A DNA stretch of 64,000 nt from Balneola sp. MJW-20 (GCF_040811775.1 NZ_JBFNXW010000003.1:1-64000), one strand, 5' to 3'; positions 44,591 to 54,769 are shown, counted from the first letter of the stretch. Notes: generated by a model not told the origin, from the letters alone. Made by a program: numbers and translations.

Positions 44591-45595
44591 TTACAGAACT
44601 TTACCCACTTCAAATACTTCTTCGCCCCTCTTTTCTGCAGCAGCTTTAACGGAATCGGCTTCTTCATATGATACCACGCAAACCAGTCCAATACCCAGAT
44701 TGAACGTGGCCTGCATATCTTCTTCAGGTACGTTACCCAGTTCCTGTATCAGGTTATAGATCGCAGGACGCTCCCAGCTTTCCCAGTTCACATCCAGCTT
44801 TCTGCCTTCCGGAAGGATACGCTTGGTATTTCCTACCAGACCGCCACCGGTTATATGGGAAAATCCGTGAACACCCTTCATTTCTTTCAGCTCAGTGATC
44901 AGTGGAAGATAGGACCGGTGAACTTTAAGTAATTCATCGGCCAGTGTACATCCAAGATCTTCGATATACTGGCTTACATCATATTTACTGAATAACACCT
45001 TTCTTGCAAGTGAGTAACCGTTTGTGTGCAAACCTGAACTTCTGAATCCTAAAAGCACATCTCCTTCTTCGATCGTGGATCCGTTGATCACTTTATCCTC
45101 ATCTACTATCCCAACAATGGTACCGGCCAGATCAAATTCACCGGCATCGTAAATATCAGGCATTTCAGCGGTTTCACCTCCGATCAGAGCCACTCCGTTT
45201 TCCTTGCAAGCTGTAGCAAATCCTTTGACTACCTCATAGCCCACTTCTTTCTCCAGTTTCCCCGTGGAAAAGTAATCCAGGAAAAACAAGGGTTTTGCTC
45301 CGCATACGGCAATATCGTTGATACAATGATTGACCAGATCCTGTCCGACACTATCATATCTTTCTGCTTTGAAAGCAACGATCAGTTTGGTACCTACACC
45401 ATCAACGGAACTAACAAAAACAGGATTCTTAAATCCTTTCAGATCCGGTTTAAAAAATCCTCCGAATCCTCCAATATTTGAAAGTACTGAATCATTATGA
45501 GTTTCTTTAACAACGGATTTAATGGATTCTACCAGCTCTTCACCGGCTTTGATATCCACTCCTGAGTCTTTATAAGTAATTGGTTTCTTTGCCAT
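44591..45595 (-). CDS. purM: Phosphoribosylformylglycinamidine cyclo-ligase
   Basis: PurM closes the imidazole ring to give AIR in purine synthesis, using ATP. The 334 residues have the family blocks YKDSGVDIKAGEELV, VSSVDGVGTKL, GQDLVNHCINDIAVCGA and SHITGGGLVGNTKRILP. Length is typical. It follows the DinB/YfiT gene by 7 bp on the same strand. Confidence 0.97.
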   Translation of the reverse strand: MAKKPITYKDSGVDIKAGEELVESIKSVVKETHNDSVLSNIGGFGGFFKPDLKGFKNPVFVSSVDGVGTKLIVAFKAERYDSVGQDLVNHCINDIAVCGAKPLFFLDYFSTGKLEKEVGYEVVKGFATACKENGVALIGGETAEMPDIYDAGEFDLAGTIVGIVDEDKVINGSTIEEGDVLLGFRSSGLHTNGYSLARKVLFSKYDVSQYIEDLGCTLADELLKVHRSYLPLITELKEMKGVHGFSHITGGGLVGNTKRILPEGRKLDVNWESWERPAIYNLIQELGNVPEEDMQATFNLGIGLVCVVSYEEADSVKAAAEKRGEEVFEVGKVL

Positions 45596-45602
45596 GAATA
45601 AT

Positions 45603-46124
45603 TCAGGACTTCGCTTTTTCGGTTATGAAATTAATATGAGCCAGGTGGTGATTACTGTGCCAGGCATACAGGGCAGCAGCTTTTCTCAAACTGAAAGCAC
45701 CTGATTCTGGATGAATATATTCTCTTTTCAGTTCCTCATCTGTGAGATTTGAAAAGATCCGGGCCATTTTCTCATGTACATTTTCCAGCATGTTCAGGCT
45801 CAGCTCCAGCGGAATATCAAGTTTACTTTCCGTCTCTACCCAGGCATCCTGGTCGTATGGACGGATCTCCGGCTTATCTTCGGTTAAGGCCAGTTTAATT
45901 CTGATAATAGCATTCAGGTGACTATCGACAAGATGAAGGATTAGCTCTTTAGCATTCCACCCGCCATCACGATAAGATTCATCAAGATCATGATCAGAAC
46001 AACCTTCAATGCTATTCCGTATCCTTTCCGGTAACCAGGCAATATCTTCTACCCAGTTATCAAATACACTGTTATCCTCGTCTCCTTTAAAACTAAACTG
46101 ACCTATGGGAAATCTTTGATCCAT
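45603..46124 (-). CDS. DinB/YfiT-type metal-dependent hydrolase
   Basis: A 173-residue four-helix protein like YfiT/BstA. The metal ligands are His in LILHLVDSH and the pair in WHSNHHLAHI. Relatives act as thiol S-transferases or metal-dependent hydrolases. It is upstream of purM in the same direction and beside the candidate origin. Confidence 0.82.
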   Translation of the reverse strand: MDQRFPIGQFSFKGDEDNSVFDNWVEDIAWLPERIRNSIEGCSDHDLDESYRDGGWNAKELILHLVDSHLNAIIRIKLALTEDKPEIRPYDQDAWVETESKLDIPLELSLNMLENVHEKMARIFSNLTDEELKREYIHPESGAFSLRKAAALYAWHSNHHLAHINFITEKAKS

Positions 46125-46554
46125 TCTGTTCTTTTTATTCGAACAAATATACCATCTTTAAAACTTCTATTTAAAGAGGCTTTTAGACTTCTTTTCCACA
46201 CTAAAAGACAAACAGTATGAGATTTATATATTATATAGTAATTAGTAGAGGCTGTGGATAAGTGGATAACATTTTTGTTGTGAATTAAAAAGGCAGACTT
46301 GAAAAGATGTTGATAAATTTGTGGATAATTAACCCATTATATTTAATGACTTATAGAAAATATATTTTAGTTATAAACAGCCGCTTATACTTCACACATA
46401 TTATGATGAAAATGTATTTAACAGGGGAAAGTTATTAAATGCCTATGTTGATTATTCACTTATCATGTGGAATCTTGTTCAGAACTTTTGACCTTTTCAG
46501 TTATCAAAAAGTTATACATGAGTAATTCACATAGTAATCCACAATTGAGATTTT
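46125..46554. other. Candidate replication origin (DnaA-box cluster)
   Basis: A 430-bp A+T-rich gap between diverging genes. Perfect boxes TGTGGATAA are at 46253-46261 and 46320-46328; one-mismatch boxes are AGTGGATAA 46261-46269, TGTTGATAA 46308-46316 and TAATCCACA (TTATCCACA sense) 46535-46543. The A+T-rich stretch 46330-46450 could be the unwinding element. dnaA is not adjacent. A DnaA-regulated promoter for dtd is the main alternative. Confidence 0.55.
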
Positions 46555-46995
46555 ATGAAAGTCGTACTTCAGCGCGTGAAATCAGCCAGTGTTAAGGTTG
46601 GCAAAGAAATAACCGGGGCAATTGATCAAGGAGTTTTACTGCTGGTAGGTATACATAATGATGATACGGATGAGCAGATCGAATGGATATGCAACAAGAT
46701 CATCAAACTCAGGATCTTTGAGGATGATGAGGGTAAAATGAACCGTTCTGTTGCAGACATAAACGGAGGAATTCTCGTAGTATCCCAGTTCACTTTATAT
46801 GCAGATGTCAAAAAAGGAACCCGTCCGGGATTTAGTGAAGCAGCTGATCCGGGGTACGCGGAAGAGTTATACGACCGAATGATTGATTACTTTGAAAAAC
46901 ATTCTGATCTGAATATTCAGACCGGTAAATTCGGAGCGATGATGAATGTTAAACTCGAAAATGATGGTCCGGTCACTATAATTCTGGAGAAATAA
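46555..46995 (+). CDS. dtd: D-aminoacyl-tRNA deacylase
   Basis: Dtd hydrolyses D-aminoacyl-tRNA, preventing D-residue misincorporation. The 146 residues carry the signature VVLQRVKSASVKV, LVVSQFTLYAD and the cross-subunit GPVTIIL at the C-terminus; KKGTRPGFS is the other family block. It starts a plus-strand gene string next to the candidate origin. Confidence 0.95.
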   Translation: MKVVLQRVKSASVKVGKEITGAIDQGVLLLVGIHNDDTDEQIEWICNKIIKLRIFEDDEGKMNRSVADINGGILVVSQFTLYADVKKGTRPGFSEAADPGYAEELYDRMIDYFEKHSDLNIQTGKFGAMMNVKLENDGPVTIILEK

Positions 46996-46997
46996 AT

Positions 46998-47885
46998 TTG
47001 TCGGTTCTTTTCATTTTTATTGATGGTATCGGTATTGGAGAACGATCGGATAAGAATCCCTTCCATTTGAAATCCTATGAAAGCTTTAACTGGATGAGTG
47101 ATCAGGATATGTTCATAGATCATGATCCGGTATTTAAAGAAAAACATCTTTTTAAAGGTATCGATGCAAATCTTGGGGTGAAGGGTCTTCCTCAAAGCGG
47201 AACAGGTCAGACCACTTTATTTACCGGTGTAAATGCTTCACAAGAGATAGGAAAACATTTTGGTCCCTTTCCTCATTCAGGAATCAAACATCTGCTGAAG
47301 GAAGTAAGTATTTTTCATGCCGCAAAGGAGCAAAATAAAAAACCTTATTTTGTAAATGCTTATCCGCCGATTTTCTTTGAGCATGCCAAAAAAAGAAACC
47401 GGTGGAGCTGTACTACATTGATGACCAGGAGTGCAGAGCTATCCCTCAATTCTACCGAAGAGGTATTGAAGGAAGAAGCGCTGACCGCGGAGATCGTTCA
47501 GAATGCCTGGAGAGAAAAACTGGGTATTGATATTCCAAAAATTACCGCTAAGGAAGCTGGGCGCAGACTACTGAACCTGGTACCCGATCATGATCTTTTA
47601 CTGTATGAATATTATCTGACCGATAAAGCAGGACATAATCAGAATGCAGAGGATGCTGATCGGGTTCTTCAACCTTTGGATGAATTTCTTCTTACTATTC
47701 TTAAGGAAAAAAGGTCTGAAGACACCTTAGTGATCAGCAGCGATCATGGAAATCTCGAAGATCTTTCTACTAAAACTCACACCCGTAATGAAGTACCGCT
47801 TTTTGTAATTGGACCCGAAGCTTCAGCATTTAGTGAAGCAGAATCCATCATGGACCTTAAAGGTATTATTTCCGACATCATCTGA
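46998..47885 (+). CDS. Alkaline phosphatase superfamily metalloenzyme
   Basis: A 295-residue protein starting at TTG 46998, two bases after dtd. Metal-site motifs of the phosphopentomutase/phosphoglycerate mutase branch are visible: IFIDGIGIG at the N-terminus, a Thr/Ser nucleophile in SGTGQTTLFTG, and SSDHGNLED near the C-terminus. It is shorter than iPGM or DeoB, so its substrate is not clear; relatives include small phosphatases and phosphotransferases. Confidence 0.8.
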   Translation: MSVLFIFIDGIGIGERSDKNPFHLKSYESFNWMSDQDMFIDHDPVFKEKHLFKGIDANLGVKGLPQSGTGQTTLFTGVNASQEIGKHFGPFPHSGIKHLLKEVSIFHAAKEQNKKPYFVNAYPPIFFEHAKKRNRWSCTTLMTRSAELSLNSTEEVLKEEALTAEIVQNAWREKLGIDIPKITAKEAGRRLLNLVPDHDLLLYEYYLTDKAGHNQNAEDADRVLQPLDEFLLTILKEKRSEDTLVISSDHGNLEDLSTKTHTRNEVPLFVIGPEASAFSEAESIMDLKGIISDII

Positions 47886-47887
47886 CT

Positions 47888-49369
47888 ATGAAAAAAACAA
47901 TCTATAAACCACTGGTATTTGTCCCTTCACTACTGATCATCATTTTTCTGATCCTGATGATTCCTGTTCAGGATGATATTCAGGTTAAAAGACCCGGGGA
48001 ATCCGTACCCTTTATATGGGATCAGGATAATAGATGGGAATCTCTGGAAAGCAGTTTTACTCAGGCTCTCAGGGAAGAGGATGAAGTGCTTAAGCAAAGG
48101 ATAGATTCTTTAAATAAAGAGGCGGATAAGATCTACTTACAGTTGAATGGTACAGAGATCCGTCCCGGATCTGAAGAACTGAAAAACCTGCTTGATTTAT
48201 TCTTTGAAACCGGTTCTTATGTGGCGGCATTTCCGGAAGAAACGACTGGATTTCTGGACCGTTATTCCCGCTATCGCCGACTGGTAAAAAAAGCTTCAGT
48301 CAGCTGGGATATAGAGGACCGAAAGAGCCGGGATGCACTTTATAAATATCTGTATGGAATGAGAGCAGCTGCTGAAGAAGTGTTATTGCAGTCAGAATCT
48401 CCGATCGACCCTGTTCTATATGTAGACGAGGTGGCATCTGAAACACCATCTACAGATATATTGGGAATTGAAGTACATAGCGGAGATCTGCTGGTATCAA
48501 GGGGTGGAGCGGAAGTGTCTGCTCTGATATCAAGAGGAAATGATTTTCCGGGTAACTTTTCTCACGTTGCTCTCATCTATATCGAAGAGGGAACAAATAT
48601 TCCCTACCTGGTGGAGGCTCATATAGAAAGAGGAGTCGCTATAGCTACACTGGAAGAATATCTGCGTGATCGTAAACTCAGGTTCATGGTTTTAAGACCG
48701 AGACCGGATCTGCCTGAGATCATGGAAGACCCAATGATACCTCATAAAGCAGCAAAACTGATGTTCGAAGAAGTTCAAAACCGGCATATTCCGTATGACT
48801 TTAAAATGGATTTCTATGATGAAGAAGCAATGTTTTGTTCGGAGGTAGGATCTTATGCTTATGCAAGCGAAGGTATTACACTCTGGCAGGCTGAGTCAAC
48901 CATATCATCGGATGGAATTGTACGATTGCTTAAAACTTTCGGAGTGGAGAATTTTGTGACCCAGATGCCCTCCGATCTTGAGTACGATCCACAGCTGTCG
49001 GTAGTAGCTGAATGGAGAGATACCGAGTCGCTGATGGAAGATCATGTATATAATGCGGTGATCGATGCCATGCTGGTGTGTGCCGGTCAGGGGAAAGAAG
49101 TAGATTACAATGCCTGGTATCTGCCATTAGCCAGGGTATTGAAAGGCTATAGTATGATCCTGAATCTTTTTGAAAATCATGGTCCCGTACCGGAGGGAAT
49201 GAGTGCGACTCAGGCACTTAAGAATAACTCCTTTGTGGATGAACATGCCACCTATAAAGAAGAGGTCTATAGTAAAGTGGAGTCTTTTAAAAAGGAGAGG
49301 GGATATAATCCACCATATTGGGAATTAGTCAAAATGGCTGAAAATACGACGAGCTGTTCAGAGAATTAA
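47888..49369 (+). CDS. YiiX-like permuted papain-fold protein with membrane anchor
   Basis: A 493-residue protein with an N-terminal membrane segment (8-26) and then a helical region. The permuted NlpC/P60 (C92-type) domain at about 190-330 has H226 (FSHVALI), E243 (LVEAHI) and nucleophile C317 (MFCSEVG), in the order His before Cys typical of this circularly permuted family. It should be a periplasmic amidase or peptidase acting on cell wall or lipid-linked substrate. Confidence 0.75.
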   Translation: MKKTIYKPLVFVPSLLIIIFLILMIPVQDDIQVKRPGESVPFIWDQDNRWESLESSFTQALREEDEVLKQRIDSLNKEADKIYLQLNGTEIRPGSEELKNLLDLFFETGSYVAAFPEETTGFLDRYSRYRRLVKKASVSWDIEDRKSRDALYKYLYGMRAAAEEVLLQSESPIDPVLYVDEVASETPSTDILGIEVHSGDLLVSRGGAEVSALISRGNDFPGNFSHVALIYIEEGTNIPYLVEAHIERGVAIATLEEYLRDRKLRFMVLRPRPDLPEIMEDPMIPHKAAKLMFEEVQNRHIPYDFKMDFYDEEAMFCSEVGSYAYASEGITLWQAESTISSDGIVRLLKTFGVENFVTQMPSDLEYDPQLSVVAEWRDTESLMEDHVYNAVIDAMLVCAGQGKEVDYNAWYLPLARVLKGYSMILNLFENHGPVPEGMSATQALKNNSFVDEHATYKEEVYSKVESFKKERGYNPPYWELVKMAENTTSCSEN

Positions 49370-49421
49370 TCAGAGAATTTCCGCTAAGCTTATTTGTTGA
49401 TTAATTTTTCATTTTGGTTTA

Positions 49422-49442
49422 TTTAAAACAACTTGTTTTAAA
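49422..49442. promoter_or_regulatory. 21-bp perfect palindrome before the S51/glp gene string
   Basis: TTTAAAACAA-C-TTGTTTTAAA, with 10-bp perfect arms, 18 bases before the ATG at 49460. Its position suits an operator for a dimeric regulator controlling the S51 peptidase and glp genes. Confidence 0.55.
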
Positions 49443-49459
49443 ATAACCCGCTTTCCTGT

Positions 49460-50344
49460 ATGAAAAATATTCTGACTACCCTCTCCTTAGTACTATTCAT
49501 GAGTACCTTTTCTTTTTCTGATGCTGAAGCTCAGATGAAAGAAGAAGTCCTTACCAGAGGACCTGAATCCGGAACACTGATAATTATTGGTGGAGCTGCC
49601 CGGGACCCGATCTTTCGGGAAAAATTTATTAACCTTGCCGGTGGTGAAAATGCGCGGATCATTATCGTACCAACCGCACAGGGAGCAGATAGAGTAGAGG
49701 AAAGAGATCCGGAATATGCCCGCCTTAAAGCTCCATTTGAAGAGATCGGAGTACGATCGGTTCACGTACTGAATACAGAAGATCCTGAAGTTGCGAACCA
49801 GGAAAGTTTTATTGAACCGATCAAAGAGGCAACAGGCGTGTGGTTTACCGGCGGAAGACAGTGGAGAATCGCGGATGGTTTTCTGGATACCAAAGCTCAT
49901 AATGAATTCAATAAGTTACTGGAGCGGGGCGGGGTGATCGCCGGGTCATCAGCCGGAGCAACCATACAAGGCTCCTATCTGGCCAGAGGTGATTCCCGTA
50001 CCAATACCATCATGATGGGAGATCATGAAGAAGGATTGAGCTTCGTAGAAAATGTGGCCATAGACCAGCATTTATTTGCAAGAAACCGGCAGTTCGATAT
50101 GTTTGAAATTCTGGACAACCGGCCGGAATTACTGGGTATCGGGCTGGATGAAGACACCGGGATCGTGGTACAGGGAAATACTTTTGAGGTAATTGGGAAC
50201 AGCCTGGTTGCTATTTATGACGGAACCAGATGGTCGGCAGAAAGAGATACCGTTTATGTGCTCCCTGAAGGATCCAGAGAATTTTATGTATTAAGAGCCG
50301 GACAAAAGTATGATATGCTAAACAGAGAAGTGATCCGGAATTAA
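49460..50344 (+). CDS. Cyanophycinase-like S51 family serine peptidase, secreted
   Basis: A 294-residue protein with a signal peptide (about 1-24, cleavage near AEAQ). The S51 fold shows GTLIIIGGAARD, GVWFTGGRQWRI and the nucleophile elbow AGSSAGA (S164). DQHLFARNRQFD includes the conserved His of the family. It cleaves beta-Asp-containing polymers or peptides in relatives. It heads the cluster followed by glpK after 15 bp, an unusual partner for glycerol genes. Confidence 0.85.
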   Translation: MKNILTTLSLVLFMSTFSFSDAEAQMKEEVLTRGPESGTLIIIGGAARDPIFREKFINLAGGENARIIIVPTAQGADRVEERDPEYARLKAPFEEIGVRSVHVLNTEDPEVANQESFIEPIKEATGVWFTGGRQWRIADGFLDTKAHNEFNKLLERGGVIAGSSAGATIQGSYLARGDSRTNTIMMGDHEEGLSFVENVAIDQHLFARNRQFDMFEILDNRPELLGIGLDEDTGIVVQGNTFEVIGNSLVAIYDGTRWSAERDTVYVLPEGSREFYVLRAGQKYDMLNREVIRN

Positions 50345-50359
50345 AATAATGGACTCGTT

Positions 50360-51862
50360 ATGGATAAACGATATGTGCTTGCAATAGATCAGGGTACAAC
50401 CAGTTCAAGAGCGATCATATTCGATAAAAAGGGGAAGATAAGATCGGTTGCGCAGAAAGAATTCCGGCAGATTTTTCCGGATGATGGCTGGGTTGAGCAT
50501 GATGCTATGGAGATCTGGAAGACCCAGGTCGGTGTAATCGCTGAAGCCATTTCAGCATGTGGTGCAGAAGGGATCGATATTGCCGCTATAGGCATCACCA
50601 ATCAGCGGGAAACCACAGTAGTTTGGGACCGCACCTCCGGTAAACCCGTTTATAATGCTATTGTGTGGCAGGACCGGCGAACTTCTGATTATTGTGACCA
50701 CTTAAAAAAAGAAGGATGGACCGAAAAGATCAGAAACAAAACCGGACTCATTCCGGACAGTTACTTTTCAGGAACTAAGATCCGCTGGATACTAAACAAC
50801 GTGGAAGGTGCGCGTGAAAAAGCAGGCAGAGGAGAACTGGCTTTTGGTACTATTGACAGCTGGCTTATATGGAACCTGACCCGGGGAAAAGTTCATGTGA
50901 CCGATGTATCAAATGCTTCCCGAACGATGCTTTTCAATATTAATACCATGGAATGGGATCAGGATCTGCTGGAGCTAATGGAGATCCCGAGAAATATGTT
51001 GCCCGAGGTAAGGTCCTCCAGCGAACTTTATGGAAAAACCTGCACAAAGATCTTAGCCGATGAATTGCCGATAGCCGGTATAGCCGGTGATCAGCAGGCT
51101 GCTTTATTTGGTCAAATGTGTATGGAGCCCGGAATGCTGAAGAACACTTATGGGACCGGGTCCTTCATCATGTTCAATACCGGTGAAAAACCGATCTTTT
51201 CAAAAAATAAACTTCTGACCACAGTAGGATGGGAGATAAACGGGAAAGTTACTTATGCCCTGGAAGGTAGCATCTTTATTGCCGGCGCGGTAGTACAATG
51301 GCTGAGAGACGGGCTGGGGTTGATCAAGTCATCTGAAGATATTGAGAAACTTGCGCTAACGGTTAAGGATAATGGGGGGGTGTACCTGGTTCCGGCCTTT
51401 GCGGGATTAGGTGCACCTCACTGGGATCAAAGGGCCAGAGGCGCCATCTTTGGTCTGACCCGGGGAACCGAAGCAGGGCACATTGCCAGAGCTGCACTTG
51501 AAGGAATTGCCTTACAGGTCAATGACGTGATCAAAGCAATGGAGGCTGATTCCGGAATTGATATTAAAGAGCTGAGGGTAGACGGTGGAGCAACAGTCAA
51601 TGATACGCTCATGCAGTTTCAGTCAGATATCTTAGGTATTCCATTGATACGACCAGCGATCCTTGAAACAACGGCCTTAGGTGCCGCTTATCTGGCCGGG
51701 CTGGCCGTGGGGTTCTGGAAAGATGTAGATGATATCCGCAATCAGTGGGTAACGGATAAGAGGTTTGAGCCTGCCATGGATCAGGATCAGGTAAATAAGA
51801 TCACCCTGAAGTGGGATAAGGCGATATCGAAATCAAAAGGCTGGATAGAGAACGGATCATAA
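50360..51862 (+). CDS. glpK: Glycerol kinase
   Basis: GlpK makes glycerol 3-phosphate from glycerol and ATP. The 500 residues have the FGGY kinase blocks: [15 protein letters not shown] at the N-terminus, [22 protein letters not shown], the ATP-binding stretch NTYGTGSF and [13 protein letters not shown]. It is the first enzyme of the operon glpK-glpD-glpF. Confidence 0.97.
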   Translation: MDKRYVLAIDQGTTSSRAIIFDKKGKIRSVAQKEFRQIFPDDGWVEHDAMEIWKTQVGVIAEAISACGAEGIDIAAIGITNQRETTVVWDRTSGKPVYNAIVWQDRRTSDYCDHLKKEGWTEKIRNKTGLIPDSYFSGTKIRWILNNVEGAREKAGRGELAFGTIDSWLIWNLTRGKVHVTDVSNASRTMLFNINTMEWDQDLLELMEIPRNMLPEVRSSSELYGKTCTKILADELPIAGIAGDQQAALFGQMCMEPGMLKNTYGTGSFIMFNTGEKPIFSKNKLLTTVGWEINGKVTYALEGSIFIAGAVVQWLRDGLGLIKSSEDIEKLALTVKDNGGVYLVPAFAGLGAPHWDQRARGAIFGLTRGTEAGHIARAALEGIALQVNDVIKAMEADSGIDIKELRVDGGATVNDTLMQFQSDILGIPLIRPAILETTALGAAYLAGLAVGFWKDVDDIRNQWVTDKRFEPAMDQDQVNKITLKWDKAISKSKGWIENGS

Positions 51863-53424
51863 TGCAAAGGGAAAATTTTATTCAGCAGGTTGAAGAACAG
51901 AATGAGTTCTGGGATGTGATCGTTATTGGGGGCGGTTCAACCGGGCTTGGTGTTGCAGTTGATGCGGCCTCACGGGGGTACCACACCTTATTGCTTGAAA
52001 TGCATGACTTTGCAAAAGGTACCTCAAGCCGAAGTACAAAGCTGGTACATGGAGGAGTTCGGTATCTTCAGCAGGGAGATGTGTCTCTGGTAATAGAAGC
52101 TCTGCGCGAAAGAGGTCTGATGATCCAGAATGCTCCGCACCTTGTTAATCATCAGTCATTTATTGTTCCAAGTTATGAATGGTGGAATGGTCCTTTTTAT
52201 GGGGCCGGACTAAAAGTTTATGATGCTCTGGCCGGGAAACTCGGGATTAATAAATCCAGAAATCTGTCCCGAGAAGAAACCATGGAAAAGATACCAACCC
52301 TTGAACCGGAAGGACTCAGAGGTGGAGTGATCTATTATGATGGTCAGTTTGATGATGCACGCTTTGCCATTAATCTTGCTCAAACAGTGATGGATGAAGG
52401 GGGTATTCCTCTGAACTATATGAAGGTCACAGCTCTGATCAAGAATAACAGCGGATTTGTGGAAGGTGTTGAGGCCCGGGATATGATTACCGGGAAAGAT
52501 CATACCATTAACGGACGGGTCGTGATCAATGCGACCGGAATTTTTACGGACAACATTATTCATATGGACGATCCCGATCAGGGTGATATCATACAATGTG
52601 CCCAGGGGGTTCATATTGTACTGGATAAAGAGTTTATGCCGGGTGATACTGCGATCATGGTTCCTGAGACCGAAGACGGCCGGGTGTTATTTGCAGTTCC
52701 ATGGCACAACAAAGTGATCGTTGGAACCACCGATACACCCATCGATAAACCTACCCTGGAACCGGTGGCGCTGGAGGAAGAGATCGACTTCATTTTGGAC
52801 CATGCGGAAAAATATCTGATCAGAAACCCCACCAGAAAAGATGTGAAAAGCGTTTTTGCCGGATTAAGGCCATTGGTTAGACCGGATGACTCAAAAAAAA
52901 CATCTCAGATCTCCAGAAGTCATCACCTGCAGGTATCAGAGTCAGGGTTAGTGACCATCACAGGTGGTAAATGGACCACCTATCGGAAAATGGCGGAGGA
53001 TACCGTTGATCAGGCTATTATGATCGCAGGACTGGAGATGGTTCATTGCAAGACCCAGGAGCTGAGGATCCATGGCTGGCTTAAATATTCTGATCGGTCA
53101 GATCATTTATATACTTATGGCTCTGACAAGGTGGGGATTAAAAAACTGGTAGAAGCAGACCCGTTCTTAGGAGAAAAACTTCACAAAGACCTTCCATATA
53201 TAAAAGCGGAGGTAGTATGGGCAGTCAGGCATGAAATGGCACAGACTGTGGAAGATGTGCTTTCACGCAGAACAAGGGCACTGCTTCTGGATGCAAAGGC
53301 CAGTGTTGAAATGGTTCCTGAAGTAGCTGCGATCATGGCCGGAGAGTTCGGAAGAGGGAAGGACTGGATAAACTCAGAGGTCAGGGAGTATACTCAACTT
53401 GCTAAAAACTATATTCTAAGCTAA
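51862..53424 (+). CDS. glpD: Glycerol-3-phosphate dehydrogenase, FAD-dependent
   Basis: GlpD oxidises glycerol 3-phosphate to dihydroxyacetone phosphate and passes electrons to quinone at the membrane. The 520 residues carry the FAD dinucleotide motif VIGGGSTGLGVAVDAASRG, KLVHGGVRYLQ and VTITGGKWTTYRKMAEDTVD. Its ATG overlaps the glpK TAA by one base (TAATG), giving translational coupling. Confidence 0.97.
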   Translation: MQRENFIQQVEEQNEFWDVIVIGGGSTGLGVAVDAASRGYHTLLLEMHDFAKGTSSRSTKLVHGGVRYLQQGDVSLVIEALRERGLMIQNAPHLVNHQSFIVPSYEWWNGPFYGAGLKVYDALAGKLGINKSRNLSREETMEKIPTLEPEGLRGGVIYYDGQFDDARFAINLAQTVMDEGGIPLNYMKVTALIKNNSGFVEGVEARDMITGKDHTINGRVVINATGIFTDNIIHMDDPDQGDIIQCAQGVHIVLDKEFMPGDTAIMVPETEDGRVLFAVPWHNKVIVGTTDTPIDKPTLEPVALEEEIDFILDHAEKYLIRNPTRKDVKSVFAGLRPLVRPDDSKKTSQISRSHHLQVSESGLVTITGGKWTTYRKMAEDTVDQAIMIAGLEMVHCKTQELRIHGWLKYSDRSDHLYTYGSDKVGIKKLVEADPFLGEKLHKDLPYIKAEVVWAVRHEMAQTVEDVLSRRTRALLLDAKASVEMVPEVAAIMAGEFGRGKDWINSEVREYTQLAKNYILS

Positions 53425-53435
53425 AACTAAATGTT

Positions 53436-54146
53436 ATGACTGAATTCTGGGGTGAAGTACTGGGAACTTTCTTACTGTTACTGCTGGGTAACGGTGTGGT
53501 GGCAAACGTGATACTGGATAAGACCAAAGGTAATACAGAAGGCTTCTTTGCGATCAACTGGGGATGGGGTATAGCAGTATTTGTGGGAGTGTATACAGTT
53601 GCTCCTATCAGCGGGGCTCACATCAACCCGGCAGTAACCCTCGGGCTGGCCATGTCCGGGCTTTTTAACTGGGGGCTGGTGCCTCTTTATATAGCCGGAC
53701 AATTTCTTGGAGCCATGCTTGGAAGCGGCCTGGTCTATGTAGCTTACAAGGATCAGTTCAGTGCAACCGAAGATAGTGCTACGAAAAGGGCTGTTTTTTG
53801 TACAGCCCCGGAGGTAAGGAATTATTTAAATAATATGGTATCTGAGATCATAGCAACCTTTGTTCTGGTACTTGGAGTACTTTATCTGGCGGTTCCTGAT
53901 GTTGGACTGGGAGCAATATCTGCGTTACCGGTTGCTTTGCTGGTTTTCGGAATAGGGGTATCTCTGGGTGGGCCAACCGGTTATGCAATTAATCCAGCAA
54001 GGGATCTGGGTCCAAGGATCATGCATGCACTTATTCCCATGAATAATAAAGGAGACAGTGACTGGGCCTATTCATGGGTTCCGGTAGCTGGACCGGTTAT
54101 AGGATCGGCTCTCGCCGCATTAGCTTACTATGCGTTACCCTTTTAA
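53436..54146 (+). CDS. glpF: Glycerol uptake facilitator (MIP family)
   Basis: A 236-residue channel with six helices and two half-helices. The NPA boxes are N64-P65-A66 and N186-P187-A188; the second is followed by R-D, as in glycerol channels rather than water-only aquaporins. It lies eleven bases after glpD, so glycerol entry, phosphorylation and oxidation are encoded together. Confidence 0.94.
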   Translation: MTEFWGEVLGTFLLLLLGNGVVANVILDKTKGNTEGFFAINWGWGIAVFVGVYTVAPISGAHINPAVTLGLAMSGLFNWGLVPLYIAGQFLGAMLGSGLVYVAYKDQFSATEDSATKRAVFCTAPEVRNYLNNMVSEIIATFVLVLGVLYLAVPDVGLGAISALPVALLVFGIGVSLGGPTGYAINPARDLGPRIMHALIPMNNKGDSDWAYSWVPVAGPVIGSALAALAYYALPF

Positions 54147-54150
54147 AATA

Positions 54151-54184
54151 AAAAAGGCCCTGGCCATACCGGACAGCGCCTTTT
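54151..54184. terminator. Bidirectional terminator between glpF and adk
   Basis: AAAAAGGC-C-CTG-G-CC and GG-A-CAG-C-GCCTTTT form a stem with two internal mismatches and loop ATACC, flanked by A and T runs between converging genes. Confidence 0.75.
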
Positions 54185-54205
54185 AATATCATATAAGGGT
54201 CAGGA

Positions 54206-54769
54206 TCAGGCGATCTCTTTCAGCTCACTTTTGATGCGGTCAAAGATTTCTTCCACCGTACCTATCCCGTCGATATGCTTTACGAGGTCCTGTTTCTGAT
54301 AATGATTAAGAACAGGTTTGGTCTCGTTTTGATAAACTGATAACCGGTTCTTTACTTTGTCTTCCGTGTCATCAGAGCGCCCTTCTCCTCTGGACAGGAT
54401 TCTTTTAACCAGTTCTTCTTCCGGAACAGACAGCTCAATAAAAGCATCCAGGCTGGCATTATTATTTTCCAGCATACGATCAAATGCCTCAGCCTGAGGA
54501 ACAGTTCTTGGGAATCCATCCAGGATGTAACCGCCGGAGTACTTTTCCTTCTTTAGTTCATCAGCAACCAGATCCACAACGGTCTGATCAGGTACCAGTT
54601 CACCGGCATCCAGTATAGATTTCACCTTTACACCGAGCGGAGTCTCATTTTTAATAGCAGCTCTGAAGATATCACCGGTCGATAATTGCGGAATCTGAAA
54701 TTCTTCCTGCAACAGTTTCGCCTGCGTACCTTTTCCGGCTCCGGGAGGTCCGAATAGTATAATATTCAT
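54206..54769 (-). CDS. adk: Adenylate kinase
   Basis: Adk interconverts AMP and ATP with two ADP. The 187 residues begin with P-loop GPPGAGKGT (7-15), then STGDIFRAAI and DGFPRTVPQAEAFD. The LID is short and lacks the zinc Cys set, which fits the short adk type. It follows the translation block on the minus strand. Confidence 0.97.
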   Translation of the reverse strand: MNIILFGPPGAGKGTQAKLLQEEFQIPQLSTGDIFRAAIKNETPLGVKVKSILDAGELVPDQTVVDLVADELKKEKYSGGYILDGFPRTVPQAEAFDRMLENNNASLDAFIELSVPEEELVKRILSRGEGRSDDTEDKVKNRLSVYQNETKPVLNHYQKQDLVKHIDGIGTVEEIFDRIKSELKEIA

